Positions 60,156-64,000 of a stretch of DNA of 64,000 nt are shown piece after piece. The notes beneath the pieces are model-generated. The model saw only the letters and a list, made by a program, of their open reading frames with translations, was not told the DNA's origin and made no database searches. This DNA is from DASUBV01 sp036510065 (GTDB taxonomy: Bacteria; Actinomycetota; Actinomycetes; Streptosporangiales; Streptosporangiaceae): assembly GCA_036510065.1 (NCBI GenBank), contig DATCEO010000198.1, positions 1 through 64,000 on the forward strand. Reading direction: 5' to 3'. The translations under genes were made by a program, and so were the position numbers. How positions within the stretch are numbered: the first letter of the stretch is position 1; every line of letters begins with the position of its first letter.

Positions 60156-61298
60156 CTAGCTGGGCTGGAGGGCTTCTTCGGTTTCCAGGGCGGCGGCCTC
60201 GTCGTCGGCGCCGGCTACCTGGCCGCCGCCTGCCAGGACGCGCAGGGCGTCCGGGGCGAGGTAGGCGTGCACGGGAGTGCCGTGGGCGTAGGGCGCCGGG
60301 CCGCCGTCGTTCTGGAGCACGACCTGCAGGTCGGCGCCGGCCGCCAGGCGCAGGAACACCTGGGTGGCCGAGCCCAGGTAGACCAGCCGCTCGACCATGG
60401 CCGGGACCCGGTTCGGGCCCGGGGAGCCAAACTCCTCGATCTTGACCCGCTCGGGCCGGATGACCGCGTGCGAGCGCTCCGGGGCGTCCTGGCCGCCGTG
60501 CTCGACGGTCAGCACCGTCTCCCCCAGCCGGGCCAGGCAGCGCGCGCCGGGACCGCGCTCGACGATGTCGACCGCCATCAGGTTGGAAACACCCAGGAAG
60601 TCGGCCACGTAGGTGTCGGCGGGCTCCTCGTAGACCTCGGCAGGCGCGCCGATCTGCACGATCTTGCCGTCGCGCATGACCGCCAGCCGGTCCGACATCG
60701 TCAGCGCCTCTTCCTGGTCGTGCGTCACGTACAGGAAGGTGATGCCGACCTGCTCCTGCAGGGCCTTGAGCTCGACCTTGAGCGAGCGGCGGAGCTTGGC
60801 GTCCAGGGCCCCGAGCGGCTCGTCCAGCAGCAGCACCGACGGCTGCAGCACCAGCGCCCGGGCCAGGGCGACCCGCTGCTGCTGGCCGCCGGACAGCTGG
60901 CCCGGCCGGCGCTTGCCGAACGTGCCGAGCTTGACCAGCTCCAGGGCGGCGTCCACCCGGCTGCGCAGCTCGCCCTCGGGCAGCTTGCTGTTACGCAGGC
61001 CGAACGCGACGTTGTCGAACACGGTCAGGAACGGGAACAGGGCGTAGCTCTGGAACACCGTATTGACGTTGCGCTTGTGGGGGGGCACCCCCGAGAGGTC
61101 CACCCCGTCGAGCAGGATCTGCCCGGAGGTCGGCTGCTCGAAGCCGGCGATCAGGCGCAGCGTGGTGGTCTTGCCGCAGCCCGAGGGCCCGAGCAGGGAG
61201 AAGAACTCGCCGCTGGCGACCTGCAGGTCGATCGCGTCGACGGCGATCTCGCCAAACCGCTTGGTCAGCGACACTAGCTCGATCCGGCCACCAGGCAT
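60156..61298 (-). CDS. Polyamine-type ABC transporter ATP-binding protein, PotA-like
   Basis: 380 residues. Walker A LLGPSGCGKTTTLRLIAG, signature QLSGGQQQRVALARALV, Walker B VLLLDEPLGALDAKLRR, switch His in YVTHDQEEALTMSDRLAVM. FEQPTSGQILLDGVDLSGVPPHKRNVNTVFQSYALFPFLTVFDNVAFGL is typical of PotA. The C-terminal regulatory TOBE domain includes VIRPERVKIEE and TQVFLRLAAGADLQVVLQND. ATG 61298 is used. Although it surely serves the permeases at 58-60 kb, it is transcribed the opposite way, downstream of the TetR gene, and so is probably expressed with the regulator. Confidence 0.93.
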   Translation of the reverse strand: MPGGRIELVSLTKRFGEIAVDAIDLQVASGEFFSLLGPSGCGKTTTLRLIAGFEQPTSGQILLDGVDLSGVPPHKRNVNTVFQSYALFPFLTVFDNVAFGLRNSKLPEGELRSRVDAALELVKLGTFGKRRPGQLSGGQQQRVALARALVLQPSVLLLDEPLGALDAKLRRSLKVELKALQEQVGITFLYVTHDQEEALTMSDRLAVMRDGKIVQIGAPAEVYEEPADTYVADFLGVSNLMAVDIVERGPGARCLARLGETVLTVEHGGQDAPERSHAVIRPERVKIEEFGSPGPNRVPAMVERLVYLGSATQVFLRLAAGADLQVVLQNDGGPAPYAHGTPVHAYLAPDALRVLAGGGQVAGADDEAAALETEEALQPS

Positions 61299-61344
61299 GG
61301 CGGGTACCTACCCTTCTGGGAACGCTCCCCGATCACTCACTGGA

Positions 61345-61998
61345 TCACGCCGCCCGCCCGCGGCCGGGCTTCCAGTCGAGCCCGAGCTGATCGGCGACGA
61401 ACTGCATACTTAGCTCGAAGGCCCCCACCGGGTCAACCGCCGGGTCCTCGAGAGCGATCTGGACCGTCAGGCCGTCCAGCAGCGCGGTGAGGCCGACGGC
61501 GAAGCGCGCGGGGTCGACATCGCGGAACTCGCCGGCCGCCTGCCCGGCCACGACCAGCGCGGCGATTTCCTCGCGCCAGCGCTCGTCGGACTTGCGGCGG
61601 ACGCTCGCGACCTCCGGGTGGCGGGCCGCCTGAGCCCAGAAATCGAGCCAGATCTGCCAGCTGCTGGCCGGCTCGGGGTCGGCCTCCGGCAGGCAGCTCA
61701 TGGCCACGATCTCCTCGATCCGGGCCGCGGACGTCGGCAGCTGTGCCATCCGGCGCTGGCCCACGGCGTACCAGGAGTCCTCGTACCGCCGGATGGCCTC
61801 GGTGAGCAGCTGATCCTTGGTCTTGAAGTAGTAGATCACCAGCGCCGGGCTGATCCCCGCGCGCTCGGCGACGTCGGCGATCCGGGTATCGGCATAGCCG
61901 CGCTCGGAGATGACCTCGAGCGCGGCGGCCATCATCTGCGCCCGCCGCTGGTCCGCGGTGCCCGTTGCCCCGGCGTCGCCGCCGGCTCGGTCTGTCAT
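61345..61998 (-). CDS. TetR-family transcriptional repressor of the amine cluster
   Basis: 217 residues. N-terminal HTH: QMMAAALEVISERGYADTRIADVAERAGISPALVIYYFKTKDQLLTEAIRRYE; C-terminal ligand domain with SWQIWLDFWAQAARHPEVASVRRKSDERWREEIAALV, resembling the BetI-like TetR_C_6 group. ATG 61998 faces the FAD oxidoreductase gene across a region holding operator site 3, so autoregulation is expected. With sites 1 and 2 it would repress the aminotransferase and transporter genes. The inducer is probably the transported amine or its product; this is inference. Confidence 0.9.
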   Translation of the reverse strand: MTDRAGGDAGATGTADQRRAQMMAAALEVISERGYADTRIADVAERAGISPALVIYYFKTKDQLLTEAIRRYEDSWYAVGQRRMAQLPTSAARIEEIVAMSCLPEADPEPASSWQIWLDFWAQAARHPEVASVRRKSDERWREEIAALVVAGQAAGEFRDVDPARFAVGLTALLDGLTVQIALEDPAVDPVGAFELSMQFVADQLGLDWKPGRGRAA

Positions 61999-62145
61999 CG
62001 GGACTGTCCTCTCACCGCGGTCTTTCCTGCCATGTTCGGCATCTCATTCTCTCGCGATGTCCGCCGCGGGCCCCAGCCCTTCGGAGGACCAGCCTTCAGA
62101 GCACTAGGTCCCTTCGAAGCACTAGCCCTCGTGAGCGCTGCCCTC

Positions 62146-62187
62146 TTGTCGGATACGGTATCAGCTTTCTAGACTGAACATTCAGTC
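62146..62187 (+). promoter_or_regulatory. Divergent promoter with TetR operator (site 3)
   Basis: TTGTCG (62146-62151), 18 bases, TAGACT (62170-62175), overlapping GACTGAACATTCAGTC (62172-62187), identical to site 1 over 20 bases. It serves the FAD oxidoreductase gene (ATG 62209) and lies upstream of the divergent TetR gene. The rest of the 210-base gap has degenerate 17-18-base repeats around 62076-62128 (CCTTCAGAGCACTAG-like) and no gene. Confidence 0.75.
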
Positions 62188-62208
62188 AATCCATCGGAAG
62201 GCGGGCTC

Positions 62209-63855
62209 ATGGCCGCAACATACGACGCGATCGTGGTCGGCGGCGGGCATAACGGCCTGGTCGCCGGCGCATACCTGGCCAGGTCCGGCGCGCGGACCGT
62301 CGTGCTGGAAGGCCGGAACAAGACCGGCGGGGCGGCCACCACGGAGGCGCCCTGGCCGGACGCGCCGCAGTTCCGGGTGACCCGGCTGTCCTACGTGATG
62401 AGCCTGATGCCCCCGACGATCATCAGCGACCTGGAGCTGGACCGGCACGGCTACAAGATCTACCCGATGGGCCCTTACTACCAGGCCTTCCCCGAGGGCG
62501 GCTCGATCAAGCTGTACGCCGACGACGCCAAGCGCAACCACGAGGAGGTGTCCAAGTGGTCCAAGAAGGACGCGGACGCCATGCCCCGCTGGGACGCCTG
62601 GCTGGCCGGCCTGGCTGACGTCCTGGGGCCGCTGCTGCTCACCGTGCCGCCCAACCTGGGCTCCCGCCGCCCCCGGGACCTGGCCGAGACCCTGCGGCTG
62701 GCCTGGCGCAACCGCGGCCTGGACGTCCGCACCATCGGCGACGTCACCCGGCTGATGACCATGAGCATCGCCGACCTGCTCGACGACTGGTTTGAGTCCT
62801 CGCAGGTCAAGGGGGCGCTCGCGGTCAACGGGGTGATCGGCACCTGGGCCGGCCCCTACGAGCCCGGCACCGCCTACGTCATGGCGCACCACTCCATCGG
62901 CGATGTCGGCGATGGTCACCTCGGGAACTGGGGCTTCCAGGAGGGCGGCATGGGCGGAGTCTCCAGCGCCATCGAGGCCGCCGCTCGCACCCTCGGCGCG
63001 GAGATCCGCACCAACGCGCCAGTCGCGCGGGTCATCGTCGAGGACGGCAAGGCCGCCGGGGTCATCCTGGCCAACGGTGACGAGCTGCGGGCCAAGGTCG
63101 TGGTCTCCACCCTGCATCCCCGCACGGCGTTCCTGGACCACGTCGGCCCGGAGAACCTGCCTGAGGACTTCACCCGCGACATCGAGCACTGGAAGACGCG
63201 CAGCGGCGTGGTGAAGATCAACCTGGCGCTGAGCGAGCTGCCCGACTTCACCGCCGATCCCGGCTCGCAGCTGCAGGAGCACCACACCGGCTCGGTCGAG
63301 ATGGCGCCGACCATGGAGTACATCGAGAGCGCCTTCCAGGAGGCGCGGAACGGCCAGCCCGCGGTCCGGCCGTTCAGCGACGGCGTCATCCCCACCGCGT
63401 TCGACAAGACGCTCTGCCCCGAGGGCACGCACATCATGTCCCTGTTCACCCAGTGGGTGCCCGCGGACTGGAGCCAGCAGCCGCACACCGCCGAGCTGGA
63501 GGCCTACGCGGACCGCATGATCGACTGCTACAACGAGCTGGCCCCGAACTTCAAGGGCTCGATCCTGCACCGGGACATCGTCGGGCCGCACGAGATGGAG
63601 CAGGAGTACGGCCTGATCGGCGGCAACATCTTCCACGGTGAGCTCTCGCTCGAGCAGCTGTTCCACATGCGCCCGGCACCGGGCTATGCCGACTACCGGA
63701 CGCCCCTCGCGGGCCTGTACTACGGCAGCTCGGCCACCCATGCCGGCGGCGGCGTCTGCGGGATCCCCGGCTGGCAGGCGGCGAAGGCCGCGATCGCCGA
63801 CCGGAAGGCCAGCAAGCGGGCGGACCAGATCCGCAAGGTCACCCGGCGGTCATGA
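62209..63855 (+). CDS. FAD-dependent oxidoreductase, phytoene-desaturase/PYROXD2-like
   Basis: 548 residues. Dinucleotide-binding motif YDAIVVGGGHNGLVAGAYLARSGARTVVLEGRNKTGGAATT at the N-terminus, second FAD region GGVSSAIEAAARTLGAEIRTNAPVARVIVEDGKAAGVILANGDELRAKVVVSTLHPRTAF, and C-terminal FAD contact YYGSSATHAGGGVCGIPGWQAAKAAI. The pattern fits the NAD(P)/FAD oxidoreductases related to phytoene dehydrogenase and PYROXD2, often found with polyamine-type transporters. It could oxidise an amine or its product. ATG 62209 is preceded by GGAAGG and TetR site 3. Confidence 0.9.
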   Translation: MAATYDAIVVGGGHNGLVAGAYLARSGARTVVLEGRNKTGGAATTEAPWPDAPQFRVTRLSYVMSLMPPTIISDLELDRHGYKIYPMGPYYQAFPEGGSIKLYADDAKRNHEEVSKWSKKDADAMPRWDAWLAGLADVLGPLLLTVPPNLGSRRPRDLAETLRLAWRNRGLDVRTIGDVTRLMTMSIADLLDDWFESSQVKGALAVNGVIGTWAGPYEPGTAYVMAHHSIGDVGDGHLGNWGFQEGGMGGVSSAIEAAARTLGAEIRTNAPVARVIVEDGKAAGVILANGDELRAKVVVSTLHPRTAFLDHVGPENLPEDFTRDIEHWKTRSGVVKINLALSELPDFTADPGSQLQEHHTGSVEMAPTMEYIESAFQEARNGQPAVRPFSDGVIPTAFDKTLCPEGTHIMSLFTQWVPADWSQQPHTAELEAYADRMIDCYNELAPNFKGSILHRDIVGPHEMEQEYGLIGGNIFHGELSLEQLFHMRPAPGYADYRTPLAGLYYGSSATHAGGGVCGIPGWQAAKAAIADRKASKRADQIRKVTRRS

Positions 63856-63878
63856 CCGAGCCATTCCGGCCATAACGG

Positions 63879-64000
63879 ATGACTTCCGCCACTCACGGCC
63901 CTCCAGTGTCAGCGGCCGGGGCGCGGCCGGCGGCGCCGGGCCGAGCGGCGCCCCCGGCGCCAGCCGGGGTCGCGTCGATGCTGGAGGCCAGGAGCGTCGC
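63879..64000 (+). CDS. Start of a further gene, truncated by the window end
   Basis: From ATG 63879 the frame stays open for 40 codons to the window edge. The sequence is Pro/Ala/Gly-rich and then reads GVASMLEARSV, which could be the beginning of a conserved domain after a low-complexity leader. No Shine-Dalgarno is evident. It may continue the amine-catabolism cluster. Function cannot be judged, and the start could lie further downstream (ATG at 63978). Confidence 0.4.
   Translation, partial: MTSATHGPPVSAAGARPAAPGRAAPPAPAGVASMLEARSV

Noticed and set aside
63852..63875. Seven-codon open frame overlapping the FAD oxidoreductase stop
   Set aside because: Too short and without a recognisable product; the ATGA overlap is probably chance.

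Overview
This 64 kb window is chromosomal DNA of a very GC-rich actinobacterium. Evidence: strong third-position G/C bias, many GTG and some TTG starts, GTGA/ATGA translational overlaps, and a DUF397 protein, DUF2613 and DUF3068 proteins, a 13E12-type HNH protein and an aa3-type ctaCDE/ctaB cluster. DUF397 points to a streptomycete or Streptosporangiales-like lineage; that placement is inference. I see no phage, insertion sequence, CRISPR array, rRNA or tRNA.

Layout. 1-4.2 kb: tail of an HNH endonuclease gene, then a LolA-like exported protein co-transcribed with an ABC-2 exporter. 4.5-15.6 kb: respiratory block, with a minus-strand operon (cupredoxin-ctaC-ctaD-ctaE-small membrane protein-ctaB) divergent from a plus-strand series (response regulator-histidine kinase-TlpA thioredoxin-unknown-CtaG-degenerate TlpA). 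15.6-20 kb: sugar-nucleotide and glycan genes (DegT aminotransferase, epimerase, GT28-like glycosyltransferase, polysaccharide deacetylase). 20-25 kb: an operator-controlled membrane protein, an HtrA/PDZ protease, DUF397, an RlmA-type methyltransferase and dapE. 25-29 kb: arginine deiminase and a divergent LysR/aminotransferase pair. 29-33 kb: a dead GH27/ricin gene, an SGNH hydrolase, a UDP-GlcNAc 2-epimerase with TTA codons, a stand-alone receiver and a HAD phosphatase. 33.4-47.1 kb: potassium island (small peptide, kdpF-A-B-C, kdpE, kdpD, a second kdpE, and a KimA-like permease), interrupted by a DUF1906/beta-propeller protein and a YjbR protein. 47.2-55.2 kb: Lrp regulator/agmatinase, LysR, acyl-CoA synthetase, DUF3068, gene relics, DUF2613, a PfkB-like protein and a DUF3054 protein. 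55.2-64 kb: an amine-uptake and catabolism cluster (class III aminotransferase, polyamine-type ABC transporter, TetR regulator, FAD oxidoreductase).

Two signals stand out. First, at least ten short tandem arrays, nearly all with a 15-bp period but with different unit sequences, are scattered through the window. They occur inside unrelated genes (KdpD, RlmA-like methyltransferase, SGNH hydrolase, deacetylase, HtrA, two regulators) and also between genes; two interrupt normally conserved domain loops. The same period outside coding DNA suggests a 15-nt duplication mechanism and not only selection for reading frame. Second, a 16-bp palindrome (GACTGAACATTCAGTC) sits over the promoters of the aminotransferase and of the TetR/FAD-oxidoreductase divergon, and a diverged copy lies ahead of the solute-binding protein gene, so a complete local TetR regulon can be read from sequence.

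Start codons were chosen from Shine-Dalgarno sequences, overlaps with neighbours and family alignment from memory. Names rest on motif recognition, not on database searches.
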